Of a stretch of DNA of 64,000 bases, positions 7,932 through 16,977 are shown one piece after another. The DNA lies in the NCBI RefSeq assembly GCF_045629565.1, contig NZ_JAZQRL010000063.1:21875-85874 (forward strand). Reading direction: 5' to 3'. Within the stretch, counting starts at the first letter, position 1. Each line of letters opens with the position of its first letter. Below the pieces are notes generated by a model, which worked only from the letters and a program-made list of their open reading frames with translations, searched no databases and was not told where the DNA came from. This DNA is from Arcticibacter sp045629565. GTDB lineage: Bacteria; Bacteroidota; Bacteroidia; Sphingobacteriales; Sphingobacteriaceae. The position numbers and the translations under genes were made by a program.

Positions 7932-8428
7932 TGGGAAAGATTAGTAATCAGGAATTAATTCAGAAGATATCTTCAAAGTTTGCTGATCGCGTATCTACTT
8001 TTAGCGAGCCCTTGGATTTGTTGACCTTCGAAACTTCGAAAGAAGATATTATTGAAGTGCTGACATTCCTTAAAAACGATCTTGATTTTAATTTTCTGAC
8101 TGATATTACGGGTATACATTATCCTGAACAGGAATTTCCTATCGGCGTGATCTACCACCTCCATAGTTTTCGTCAGAATGTTCGTATCAGAATCAAGGTA
8201 TTTCTTGAGGAACAAAACCCATCGATACCTACGGCCTTCAATCTATGGAGAGGTGCAGATTGGATGGAAAGAGAGACATACGACTTCTATGGTGTTCAAT
8301 TCGAAGGGCATCCAGATCTTAGACGTATTCTCAACATGGATGACATGGTAGCGTTTCCAATGCGGAAGGAGTTTCCGCTTGAAGATCCTAACCGTGTTGA
8401 TAAAAAGGACTTTTTCTTCGGAAGATAA
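7931..8428 (+). CDS. nuoC: NADH-quinone oxidoreductase subunit C
   Basis: 165 aa, the 30-kDa subunit of complex I. The C-terminal signature ERETYDFYGVQFEGHPDLRR and FPLEDPNRVDKKDFFF are characteristic. It is a separate gene, not fused to nuoD as in E. coli. It overlaps nuoB by one base and is followed by nuoD after 2 bp. Confidence 0.95.
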   Translation: MGKISNQELIQKISSKFADRVSTFSEPLDLLTFETSKEDIIEVLTFLKNDLDFNFLTDITGIHYPEQEFPIGVIYHLHSFRQNVRIRIKVFLEEQNPSIPTAFNLWRGADWMERETYDFYGVQFEGHPDLRRILNMDDMVAFPMRKEFPLEDPNRVDKKDFFFGR

Positions 8429-8430
8429 TT

Positions 8431-9639
8431 ATGAACGAACCGGCTATCATACAAAATTTAGATCGCAGAGAGACAACTACACTTAATCTTGGCCCAACCC
8501 ATCCTTCGACGCATGGTGTGTTTCAAAATGTTCTGGAGATGGACGGTGAGCGTATTGTCAGTGGCGTATCTACTATTGGATATATACACAGGGCATTTGA
8601 AAAGATCGCTGAACACAGGCCATTCTATCAGATTACCCCGTTAACTGACCGTATGAACTACTGTTCATCGCCAATCAACAACATGGGGTGGCATATGACG
8701 GTAGAAAAAATGCTTGGTATTCAGACTCCTAAACGTGTGGACTACATGCGCGTTATCATCATGGAGTTGGCCAGGATTTCAGATCACCTGGTATGTAATG
8801 GAATTCTTGGTGTAGATACAGGCGCTTATTCAGGCTTCCTATACCTAATGGAGAAAAGGGAGCATATTTATGAGATTTATGAGGAGATCTGCGGAGCGCG
8901 TCTCACTACTAATATCGGGCGAATAGGAGGGTTTGAAAGAGACTTTAATGATATTGCCTTTGCTAAAATCAAAAAGTTCGTCAAGGAATATGTTCCGGTG
9001 CTTAAAGAGTTTGAAGATCTGTTTACACGCAGCCGGATTTTTATGGACAGAACCATAGGCGTTGCTGCAGTGGATGCACAAACTGCTCTTGATTATAGCT
9101 GGACGGGACCAATATTACGTGCTTGTGGAGTGGATTACGATGTCAGGGCAAACGAGCCATATTCCTCATATGAAGACTTTGACTTTGATATTCCTGTGGG
9201 TACCCAGGGTGACGTTTACGATCGTTATATGGTTCGTAACGAGGAAATGTATCAAAGTATCCGCATTATAGAACAGGCGCTGGACAAGATTGAGAAGGAA
9301 CCTAAGGGGGTTTTTCATGCTGATGTTCCGGATATCTATCTTCCGCCAAAGGAAGAGGTTTATAATAATATGGAAGCCCTGATTTATCATTTTAAGATTG
9401 TAATGGGTGAAGTTGACAGTCCGAAAACAGAGGTTTACCACTGTGTTGAGGGAGGAAACGGAGAGCTTGGTTTTTATCTTGTGAATGATGGAGGGCGCAG
9501 TCCTTACAGATTGCATTTCAGGAGGCCTAGTTTTATAAACTACCAGATGTATGCTCATATGAGTAGTGGAATGCTTCTTTCGGATGCGATAATTAATTTA
9601 AGTAGTTTAAATGTAATTGCAGGAGAATTAGATGCTTAA
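8431..9639 (+). CDS. nuoD: NADH-quinone oxidoreductase subunit D
   Basis: 402 aa, the 49-kDa subunit that forms the quinone-binding site with NuoB. Signatures are LNLGPTHPSTHGVF near residue 19, GYIHRAFEKIAEHR, a long alpha-helical middle, and the C-terminal RLHFRRPSFINYQ. Length is typical for an unfused NuoD. It overlaps nuoE by 8 bp. Confidence 0.96.
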   Translation: MNEPAIIQNLDRRETTTLNLGPTHPSTHGVFQNVLEMDGERIVSGVSTIGYIHRAFEKIAEHRPFYQITPLTDRMNYCSSPINNMGWHMTVEKMLGIQTPKRVDYMRVIIMELARISDHLVCNGILGVDTGAYSGFLYLMEKREHIYEIYEEICGARLTTNIGRIGGFERDFNDIAFAKIKKFVKEYVPVLKEFEDLFTRSRIFMDRTIGVAAVDAQTALDYSWTGPILRACGVDYDVRANEPYSSYEDFDFDIPVGTQGDVYDRYMVRNEEMYQSIRIIEQALDKIEKEPKGVFHADVPDIYLPPKEEVYNNMEALIYHFKIVMGEVDSPKTEVYHCVEGGNGELGFYLVNDGGRSPYRLHFRRPSFINYQMYAHMSSGMLLSDAIINLSSLNVIAGELDA

Positions 9640-10168
9640 GATTTCTAAATCAGACGAAATTATTTTTGCTCCTGAGCTTATTACTAAGTTCAACGAGATT
9701 TTATTAAGATATCCGGAAGACAGACAGAAATCTGCGTTGCTTCCCGTACTGCACCTCGTTCAGGCGGAGTACGGTTGGGTGAGCACTCCTTTAATGGATA
9801 AAGTAGCAGAGTTTCTGAATTTAAAGCCCATAGAGGTTTATGAAGTAGCTTCTTTTTATACTATGTTTTTTCTTAAACCTCAGGGTAAGTATGTTCTTGA
9901 GGTATGCCGGACGGGGCCTTGCTGTCTAGTGGGAGCCGAAAAGATCATGACGCATATTGAAGAAAAACTGAATGTGAAGGAGGGGGAGGTGACACCGGAT
10001 GGATTGTTTAGCTGGCGGGGCGTAGAGTGTCTGGCGGCTTGCGGAATGGGTCCTGTACTCCAGATCGGCCCGGATTATACTTTCCATGAGAATTTAACGG
10101 CCGACAAGGTGGATGACCTGATAGATCGTTTACGTCTTACAACAGCTGAAAAAGCTCAAATTATTTAA
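9632..10168 (+). CDS. nuoE: NADH-quinone oxidoreductase subunit E
   Basis: 178 aa thioredoxin-fold subunit with one [2Fe-2S] cluster (N1a). The ligands lie in CRTGPCCLVG and CLAACGMGP; GWVSTPLMDKVAEFL precedes them. It works with NuoF at the NADH end of complex I. The start overlaps the end of nuoD by 8 bp, and nuoF begins 3 bp after its stop. Confidence 0.95.
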   Translation: MLKISKSDEIIFAPELITKFNEILLRYPEDRQKSALLPVLHLVQAEYGWVSTPLMDKVAEFLNLKPIEVYEVASFYTMFFLKPQGKYVLEVCRTGPCCLVGAEKIMTHIEEKLNVKEGEVTPDGLFSWRGVECLAACGMGPVLQIGPDYTFHENLTADKVDDLIDRLRLTTAEKAQII

Positions 10169-10171
10169 TAT

Positions 10172-11539
10172 ATGGGGCGGAAATTATTACTTGAAAATAT
10201 AAACGTTCCTGGAATCGACACTTTTGAAGTGTATCGTCAACATGGTGGATATCGTGCAGTCGAGAAGGCATTAAAAACGATGTCAACAGACGATGTGGTT
10301 GAAGAGGTGAAGAAGTCGGGACTTAGGGGACGTGGCGGTGCTGGTTTTCCAACTGGAATGAAGTGGAGCTTTTTGGCCAAACCTGAAGGGAAGCCGAGGT
10401 ATCTTGTGTGTAATGGAGATGAGTCAGAACCGGGTACGTTTAAGGATCGTTTTCTGATGACGTACATCCCTCATTTGCTTATTGAGGGGATGATTGTATC
10501 CAGTTATGCATTGGGTGCAAAAACGTCTTATATATATGTTCGGGGCGAGATGATGCCTCAAATCAGGATCTTGGAGAGAGCCATCGCTGAAGCAAAGAAT
10601 GCAGGTTTTCTGGGAAAAAACATTCTAGGATCAGGCTATGATCTCGAATTATATGTTCAGCCCGGAGGAGGTGCATATATTTGCGGAGAGGAAACTGCTC
10701 TTATTGAGTCATTAGAAGGGAAAAGGGGAAATCCCAGGATTAAACCTCCCTTTCCTGCCATATCAGGTCTTTATAACTGTCCAACAGTAGTTAACAACGT
10801 GGAGTCTATTGCTGCGGTTGTACCTATTATTAACGATGGCGCTGATGAGTATGCGAAGGTAGGTATCGGGCGCAGTACAGGAACGAAGCTTATCTCTGCA
10901 TCGGGAAATCTGAATAAGCCTGGTGTTTATGAAATAGAACTGGGTGTTCCGGTAGAGGAGTTTATATATTCCGATGAATATTGCGGTGGTATAGCGAATG
11001 GCAAACGCCTTAAGGCGGTGGTTGCAGGAGGTTCTTCTGTACCTATACTTCCGGCTAATTTGATATTAAAGACAGCAACAGGCGAAAGCAGGTTGATGTC
11101 TTATGAGTCTCTTGCCGAAGGGGGCTTCGCTACAGGCAGCATGATGGGATCGGGAGGCTTTATTGCTTTTGATGAAGATCAGTGTATTGTGAGAAATACC
11201 TGGAACTTCTCGAGATTTTATCATCATGAAAGTTGCGGGCAGTGCTCGCCCTGCAGGGAAGGAACGGGCTGGATGGAGAAAATCCTTCACCGGTTAGAAT
11301 ATGGTCATGGCAAGATGAGTGACCTTGATCTTCTCGTGGATGTAGCGAAAAAGATAGAAGGAAATACGATTTGTCCACTTGGAGATGCGGCTGCATGGCC
11401 AGTTGCCAGTGCCATCCGCCATTTCAGAGATGAATTTGAATGGCATGTATCTCATCCTGCTGAAGCAATAGAAAGAAATTACGGCCTGGCACAGTATGCA
11501 GATCCCTTGCCAAAGGCTGAAACAGTTGCTGCTAATTAA
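10172..11539 (+). CDS. nuoF: NADH-quinone oxidoreductase subunit F
   Basis: 455 aa, the NADH- and FMN-binding subunit that starts electron transfer. Visible elements are GLRGRGGAGFPTGMKW (FMN/NAD loop), CNGDESEPGTFKDR, GAYICGEETALIESLEG, and the [4Fe-4S] ligands SCGQCSPCREGTGW with a later Cys at NTICPLGD. Length is normal. It sits between nuoE and the short nuoG. Confidence 0.96.
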   Translation: MGRKLLLENINVPGIDTFEVYRQHGGYRAVEKALKTMSTDDVVEEVKKSGLRGRGGAGFPTGMKWSFLAKPEGKPRYLVCNGDESEPGTFKDRFLMTYIPHLLIEGMIVSSYALGAKTSYIYVRGEMMPQIRILERAIAEAKNAGFLGKNILGSGYDLELYVQPGGGAYICGEETALIESLEGKRGNPRIKPPFPAISGLYNCPTVVNNVESIAAVVPIINDGADEYAKVGIGRSTGTKLISASGNLNKPGVYEIELGVPVEEFIYSDEYCGGIANGKRLKAVVAGGSSVPILPANLILKTATGESRLMSYESLAEGGFATGSMMGSGGFIAFDEDQCIVRNTWNFSRFYHHESCGQCSPCREGTGWMEKILHRLEYGHGKMSDLDLLVDVAKKIEGNTICPLGDAAAWPVASAIRHFRDEFEWHVSHPAEAIERNYGLAQYADPLPKAETVAAN

Positions 11540-11555
11540 TTAATGGTCCTTTAAC

Positions 11556-12560
11556 ATGTCTGAAAAAGTTAAAGTTACGATAGATGGAATAAGTGTTGAG
11601 GTAGAGCAGGGAACAACTATCCTGAATGCAGCAAGACTTATTGGCGGAGAGATTGTGCCTCCGGCAATGTGTTATTATTCTAAGTTGGAAGGTAGCGGAG
11701 GAAAATGCCGCACCTGTCTGGTGAAAGTAAGCAAAGGTTCTGAAAAAGACCCGCGCCCGATGCCGAAGCTTGTGGCATCCTGCCGTACTACGGTAATGGA
11801 TGGGATGGAGGTTCAAAATATCACATCACCAGAGGTGAAGGAAGCAAGAAAGGGTGTAGTAGAGCTCCTTCTTATCAACCACCCGCTTGACTGTCCGGTA
11901 TGTGATCAGGCTGGCGAATGTCATTTGCAAGATTTAGGCTATGAGCATGGCACTGCTGCGACACGCTATGAGTTTGATCGCAGAACCTTTGAAAGAAGGG
12001 ATATAGGAGATAAAATTCAGCTGCATATGACCAGATGCATTTTATGTTACCGTTGCGTGTATGTTGCTGATCAGATCACTGACAAACGCGAACACGGTGT
12101 TCTGGGCAGAGGTGATGCGGCAGAGATTTCGACTTATATTGAGAAGGCTATTGAGAATGATTTCTCAGGTAACGTGATTGATGTTTGTCCGGTTGGAGCA
12201 CTCACAGACAGGACGTTTCGCTTTAAGAACCGCGTTTGGTTTACGAAGCCTGTGGATGCTCATTGCGCCTGCGACAAGTGCTCAGGGAAAGTTACTTTAT
12301 GGTATAAGGGGGAAGATGTTATACGGGTAACAGCTCGCAAAGATGAATATGGCGAAGTTGAGTCTTTCATCTGCAACGACTGCCGTTTTGAGAAAAAGAA
12401 AACCAGCGATTGGATTATTGAGGGGCCGAGAAAGATATCAAAACACTCAGTTATCTCAGCAAACCATTACGAACAACTGGCTCCCCCTCCGGTCATTAGA
12501 AAAAATCCTGCTCTTAAAGAGGCTAATAAAGAGCAATTTGAAAGAGTAATAAGATATTAA
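11556..12560 (+). CDS. nuoG: NADH-quinone oxidoreductase subunit G, short form
   Basis: 334 aa, compared with about 700-900 in the classical NuoG. The N-terminal half is complete: [2Fe-2S] ligands Cys39, Cys51, Cys54 and the Cys of VASC; the His/Cys cluster in NHPLDCPVCDQAGECH; and a [4Fe-4S] set in CILCYRC plus CPVGAL. A further four-Cys group follows (HCACDKC and ICNDC), the start of the molybdopterin-type domain, but the chain ends soon after. It overlaps nuoH by one base, so the short form is intact in its operon and not a visible frameshift. To my knowledge short NuoG is usual in this phylum. Confidence 0.9.
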   Translation: MSEKVKVTIDGISVEVEQGTTILNAARLIGGEIVPPAMCYYSKLEGSGGKCRTCLVKVSKGSEKDPRPMPKLVASCRTTVMDGMEVQNITSPEVKEARKGVVELLLINHPLDCPVCDQAGECHLQDLGYEHGTAATRYEFDRRTFERRDIGDKIQLHMTRCILCYRCVYVADQITDKREHGVLGRGDAAEISTYIEKAIENDFSGNVIDVCPVGALTDRTFRFKNRVWFTKPVDAHCACDKCSGKVTLWYKGEDVIRVTARKDEYGEVESFICNDCRFEKKKTSDWIIEGPRKISKHSVISANHYEQLAPPPVIRKNPALKEANKEQFERVIRY

Positions 12561-13609
12561 TGGAACTAGCATTTGTTATAGAGAAAGTAGTCTTAGTTAC
12601 GGTTATATTCCTTATCACCTTGGGAATTGCTGCTTATTCTACCTTGGCCGAGCGAAAGATTGCGGGGTTTATTCAGGGCCGAGTCGGTCCACACCGCGCC
12701 GGACCTTCAGGTATCTTTCAGCCGCTTGCTGATGGTGGGAAGATGTTCTTCAAAGAGGAGATAATTCCGGCACAATCAAATCCCTGGTTGTTTATTGCGG
12801 GCCCTTGTCTTGCTTTGTTAACTGCCAGCATAGGTAGTGCGGTTATACCGTGGGGACAGGACCTAGTGATCGGCGACCGAGTCATTCAGCTACAGGTTGC
12901 TGATATCAACGTAGGTATTCTTTATATTTTTGGAATTGTTTCTTTGGGGGTGTATGGCATCATGATTGGCGGATGGGCCTCGAATAATAAATATTCCTTG
13001 ATGGGTGCGATTCGTGCTGCTTCACAGAATATCAGTTATGAGATTGCGATGGGCCTTTCGCTTATCGCGCTGTTGATGGTAACTCAAACCTTGTCTCTAC
13101 GAGGCATTGCCGAGCAGCAAACTGGTTTTTGGCAAAATGGATGGTTTTCATGGAATGTGTTTTGTCAGCCGTTGGGCTTTCTGATTTTCCTTGTCTGTTC
13201 GTTTGCTGAGTGTAACCGGACACCTTTTGACTTACCCGAAAGTGAGAACGAGCTGGTGGCAGGATATCATACTGAGTATTCTGGATTCAAGCTTGGAGCG
13301 TTCCTCTTTTCGGAATATATCAATATGTTTGTGGCGTCTGCAGTAATGTCTACTTTATATTTCGGTGGGTATAACTTCCCATTCATGAATGACCTAGGGC
13401 TTTCTGATAATGTGGTCACTTTACTTGGGGTTGTGTTTTTATTTGCGAAGATTTTCTTTTTCATTTTCTTTTTCATGTGGATTCGCTGGACAATTCCACG
13501 TTTCAGATATGATCAGCTGATGAATCTAGGGTGGAAAGTGTTGATCCCTCTTTCAATTGCAAATATTGTGTTGACAGGGATCTGGATTACAGTTAAAGAT
13601 TTAATGTAG
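12560..13609 (+). CDS. nuoH: NADH-quinone oxidoreductase subunit H
   Basis: 349 aa membrane subunit with about eight helices that builds the quinone chamber. Signatures: ERKIAGFIQGRVGPHRAGP near the N-terminus, SYEIAMGLSL, and AECNRTPFDLPESENELVAGYHTEYSG, the most conserved loop of the family. It starts inside the stop of nuoG (TAATG) and is followed after 4 bp by nuoI. Confidence 0.96.
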   Translation: MELAFVIEKVVLVTVIFLITLGIAAYSTLAERKIAGFIQGRVGPHRAGPSGIFQPLADGGKMFFKEEIIPAQSNPWLFIAGPCLALLTASIGSAVIPWGQDLVIGDRVIQLQVADINVGILYIFGIVSLGVYGIMIGGWASNNKYSLMGAIRAASQNISYEIAMGLSLIALLMVTQTLSLRGIAEQQTGFWQNGWFSWNVFCQPLGFLIFLVCSFAECNRTPFDLPESENELVAGYHTEYSGFKLGAFLFSEYINMFVASAVMSTLYFGGYNFPFMNDLGLSDNVVTLLGVVFLFAKIFFFIFFFMWIRWTIPRFRYDQLMNLGWKVLIPLSIANIVLTGIWITVKDLM

Positions 13610-13613
13610 AATT

Positions 13614-14111
13614 ATGGAATCCTTAAGTAACAGAAAAAAAGTACTGGAGCAAAAGCCAATGACATTTGGGGAGAAAATTTATCTTCCCTCTATTGCCAAA
13701 GGTTTGGCTATTACCTTTAAACATATATTTAAAAAGCGCGAAACGATCTTTTATCCTGAACAGGAAAGGCCTATTTCCGAGAACTGGCGCGGACTGCACT
13801 CGCTTAAGAGAGATGAGCAAGGGCGGGAAAGATGTACAGCCTGCGGATTGTGTGCACTTGCTTGTCCGGCTGAGGCCATTACCATGACCGCTGCGGAACG
13901 TAAAAAAGGTGAAGAAGGACTTTACCGTGAGGAGAAGTATGCTGCCGTTTATGAAATAAATATGCTTCGCTGCATCTTTTGCGGGCTTTGTGAAGAGGCA
14001 TGTCCAAAGGAAGCAATATACCTGGATGGTCCGTTTTTGGAAGCTGATTATCTGAGAAAGGACTTCATCTTCGGAAAAGATAAGCTCGTTGAGGACCCAT
14101 TGAAATCGTAA
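13614..14111 (+). CDS. nuoI: NADH-quinone oxidoreductase subunit I
   Basis: 165 aa ferredoxin-like subunit with two [4Fe-4S] clusters (N6a and N6b). Both ligand sets are complete: CTACGLCALACPAEAI and CIFCGLCEEACPKEAI. The N-terminal part is amphipathic and lies on the membrane. A 53-bp gap with a promoter-like site separates it from nuoJ. Confidence 0.95.
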   Translation: MESLSNRKKVLEQKPMTFGEKIYLPSIAKGLAITFKHIFKKRETIFYPEQERPISENWRGLHSLKRDEQGRERCTACGLCALACPAEAITMTAAERKKGEEGLYREEKYAAVYEINMLRCIFCGLCEEACPKEAIYLDGPFLEADYLRKDFIFGKDKLVEDPLKS

Positions 14112-14126
14112 AATATCATACCTTTG
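14100..14126 (+). promoter_or_regulatory. Possible internal promoter before nuoJ
   Basis: TTG at 14100-14102, 16 bp spacer, then TACCTTTG at 14119-14126, a perfect TAnnTTTG. It is placed 38 bp before nuoJ in the only sizeable gap between nuoB and nuoK. It may give extra transcription of the membrane-arm genes nuoJ-N. Confidence 0.5.
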
Positions 14127-14164
14127 AACAGGTTTAAGGCTGTCAAAGTCAAACAGAGGAATTA

Positions 14165-14662
14165 ATGAATCTTTTCTATTTAGTTGCTTTTTTATCCATT
14201 TTCTTTTCGCTTCTGGTGATTTTTACGAAAAATCCCGTCTATAGCGTGTTATATCTGATTGTGACGTTTTTTACGTTCTCTATACATTACATTTTGCTGA
14301 ACGCACAGTTTTTGGCGATCGTAAACTTCATTGTATATATGGGCGCCATATTGGTGCTTTTCTTATATGTCCTCATGCTTCTAAATCTCAACAAGGAGTC
14401 TGAGCCAATGAAATCGAACCTGTTGAAGGTTGCCGGAGTTATCGCAGGCCTTTGTTTACTTCTGACGTTAGCAGGATCGTTGAAGCTTGTGCATGTGTCA
14501 GATCCGGTACTATTGAAGAACCCAGACATCGGCCTGGTGAAGAATTTAGGCAAGGTATTATTCAAAGATTTTTTGTTACCGTTCGAGGTGTCGTCAATTC
14601 TGCTGCTTGCAGCAATGGTTGGGGCAGTTTTATTAGCTAAAAAGGATCCAAATAACGCATAA
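14165..14662 (+). CDS. nuoJ: NADH-quinone oxidoreductase subunit J
   Basis: 165 aa, five membrane helices. FSLLVIFTKNPVYSVLYLI and IVNFIVYMGAILVLFLYVLMLLNL match the conserved third helix of NuoJ/ND6, the part that changes conformation during proton pumping. It shares one base with nuoK (TAATG). Part of the membrane-arm block nuoJ-K-L-M-N. Confidence 0.94.
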   Translation: MNLFYLVAFLSIFFSLLVIFTKNPVYSVLYLIVTFFTFSIHYILLNAQFLAIVNFIVYMGAILVLFLYVLMLLNLNKESEPMKSNLLKVAGVIAGLCLLLTLAGSLKLVHVSDPVLLKNPDIGLVKNLGKVLFKDFLLPFEVSSILLLAAMVGAVLLAKKDPNNA

Positions 14663-14991
14663 TGGAAGCAATTACTCAATCAATTCAGGGTGTACCGCTA
14701 AATCACTATATTCTTCTAAGCTCGATTATTTTCACGATTGGAACGATTGGAGTTCTGATCCGTAGAAACGCGATCATTATTCTAATGTCGGTAGAGCTGA
14801 TGTTAAATGCAGTTAATCTCCTGTTAGCTGCTTTCTCTGTATACAGAGGAGACGCTTCGGGACAGGTTTTCGTATTCTTTATTATGGCTCTGGCCGCCGC
14901 CGAGGTTGCCATTGGTCTGGCTATCCTGACAATGATTTATAGAAATACGAATTCGACAGATATTAACATACTCAACAGGTTGAAGTGGTGA
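14662..14991 (+). CDS. nuoK: NADH-quinone oxidoreductase subunit K
   Basis: 109 aa, three helices. The conserved glutamates of the family are in SVELMLNAVNLL and AAAEVAIGLAIL. It starts within the stop codon of nuoJ. Antiporter-like subunit of complex I. Confidence 0.95.
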   Translation: MEAITQSIQGVPLNHYILLSSIIFTIGTIGVLIRRNAIIILMSVELMLNAVNLLLAAFSVYRGDASGQVFVFFIMALAAAEVAIGLAILTMIYRNTNSTDINILNRLKW

Positions 14992-15046
14992 TTTTCTCCT
15001 CTTTGAAATACCTACTTTAGTTATATACATAATACGAACAACATTC

Positions 15047-16957
15047 ATGATAAATTTAGTTTGGTTAGTTCCATTGTTTCCATTGATTGGCTTTTTGATC
15101 AATGGTTTGGGCAGGAATGTTTTGCCAAAAGCTGTTATTGGATCTTTAGGTAGTATATCTGTACTGCTTTCTTTCATAGTTAGTGTTGGAATCTTTTCCG
15201 AATTATCGGCTTCGGAAATTAAGGCGTTTTACATACCTCTTTTCGACTGGATAAGCACCGGCTCCATTAAGATACCTTTCGCCTTCCAGATTGATCCACT
15301 TAGTTCTATCATGTTGTTGATCGTTACCGGAATTGGGTTTCTTATTCATGTGTATTCAATTGGTTATATGAGTCATGATAAGGGATTTGGCAAGTTTTTT
15401 TCTTATTTGAATCTTTTCATCTTCTTCATGTTGCTTCTTGTCCTTGGATCCAACTATGTTGTGATGTTCATAGGTTGGGAAGGAGTTGGCTTATGCTCAT
15501 ACTTGCTAATCGGCTTCTGGTTCACCAATCCATCATATGCAAGTGCTGCTAAAAAAGCCTTTGTTATGAACCGTATAGGTGATCTGGGATTTCTGATAGC
15601 GATTTTTGTGATCTTTACTACTTTCGGAAGTGTCGAGTTTGGCGATGTATTCATGGACGCTGCGAAGCTGGAATCAGGAAACTCCACACTCCTGCTGATA
15701 ACATTATTATTATTCGTAGGGGCTATAGGTAAGTCGGCACAGGTTCCCCTGTTTACTTGGCTGCCTGACGCGATGGCCGGACCGACACCGGTTTCTGCTC
15801 TTATCCACGCTGCTACGATGGTAACCGCGGGTATATATATGATTACTCGTTCGAATGTACTTTTCTCATTGTCTCCGCTAACGATGGATATCATATCAAT
15901 CATAGGCATTATTACAGTGATCCTGGCAGCAGCGATTGCGGTAAGTCAGACTGATATCAAGAAAGTACTTGCGTACTCTACGGTATCACAATTGGGTTAT
16001 ATGTTCCTTGGGTTAGGGGTTGGGGCTTACACGGGTTCTTTCTTTCACGTAATTACTCATGCCTTTTTTAAGGCCTTGCTTTTCCTTTGTGCAGGTTCTG
16101 TTATTCATGCGATGAGCAACGAGCAGGACATGCGTAAGATGGGCGGGTTACGGAAAAAATTACCTGTAACTTTCATGACAATGCTGGCGGGGACCCTAGC
16201 TATTTCGGGATTGCCTCCATTCTCTGGTTTTTTCTCGAAAGACGAAATTCTCGCCCATGCCTATCAGGAAAATCAATTGTTATGGGTTTTGGGAGTAATC
16301 GGGGCGTTAATGACATCTTTTTATATGTTCCGAATGCTGTTCCTTACATTTTTTGGGGAATTCAGAGGAACTCAGGAACAGTCCCATCACCTGCATGAGT
16401 CACCTAAATCAATGACCATTCCGCTAGTTATTCTGGCTATTTTGTCGGTTTTTGGCGGGTTATTGAATGTTCCAGAGGTATTAGGAGGGGGGCATTGGCT
16501 GGCGGGTTTCATGGCACCTGTGTTCGAGCATCAGGGATTGTCTACCGCATCTGTAATTCATATTGATCACAGCACGGAGTATTTATTGATGGGCATTTCC
16601 GTAATGGCAGCTTTGATTTCTGCTGTCTATGCTTATTCGAGATATGTTAATTCCAGCCATATCCCTGCACCGGATGAATCGTCACGGGGGCTTTTCGCGA
16701 AGCTATCCTACAATAAGTTCTATATTGATGAGCTTTATGACGCGATTGTAACCAAGCCTCTAAATATGCTATCGTATTTCTTCTTCAAGGTGGTAGATAA
16801 GGCTGCAATTGATGGCTTTGTCAATGGCCTGGGTAAGGCTACATCAGAAGGGAGTAAGGTTTTGCGTCTTTTGCAGTCGGGTAATGTAGGCTTCTACATA
16901 TTTATGATGCTGGCCGGAATAGTGGCGTTGCTGGTTTACGGATTTTATAATATATAA
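15047..16957 (+). CDS. nuoL: NADH-quinone oxidoreductase subunit L
   Basis: 636 aa, about 16 membrane helices, the distal proton-pumping subunit of complex I. Signatures: FIGWEGVGLCSYLLIGFW, KSAQVPLFTWLPDAMAGPTP, SALIHAATMVTAG and the HAFFKALLFLCAGSVIH helix. The C-terminal part forms the long lateral helix and the last membrane segment. Length fits the family. Downstream nuoM starts 20 bp later. Confidence 0.96.
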   Translation: MINLVWLVPLFPLIGFLINGLGRNVLPKAVIGSLGSISVLLSFIVSVGIFSELSASEIKAFYIPLFDWISTGSIKIPFAFQIDPLSSIMLLIVTGIGFLIHVYSIGYMSHDKGFGKFFSYLNLFIFFMLLLVLGSNYVVMFIGWEGVGLCSYLLIGFWFTNPSYASAAKKAFVMNRIGDLGFLIAIFVIFTTFGSVEFGDVFMDAAKLESGNSTLLLITLLLFVGAIGKSAQVPLFTWLPDAMAGPTPVSALIHAATMVTAGIYMITRSNVLFSLSPLTMDIISIIGIITVILAAAIAVSQTDIKKVLAYSTVSQLGYMFLGLGVGAYTGSFFHVITHAFFKALLFLCAGSVIHAMSNEQDMRKMGGLRKKLPVTFMTMLAGTLAISGLPPFSGFFSKDEILAHAYQENQLLWVLGVIGALMTSFYMFRMLFLTFFGEFRGTQEQSHHLHESPKSMTIPLVILAILSVFGGLLNVPEVLGGGHWLAGFMAPVFEHQGLSTASVIHIDHSTEYLLMGISVMAALISAVYAYSRYVNSSHIPAPDESSRGLFAKLSYNKFYIDELYDAIVTKPLNMLSYFFFKVVDKAAIDGFVNGLGKATSEGSKVLRLLQSGNVGFYIFMMLAGIVALLVYGFYNI

Positions 16958-16977
16958 CAGAGAAGGATAAGAAATAA

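Noticed and set aside
11556..12560. nuoG as a truncated pseudogene
   Set aside because: All Fe-S ligands are present, the frame is intact and it overlaps nuoH by one base; short NuoG appears to be the normal form here.
15454..15909. 151-aa open frame on the minus strand inside nuoL
   Set aside because: Antisense shadow of a strongly conserved complex I gene; low-complexity translation with no start signal.
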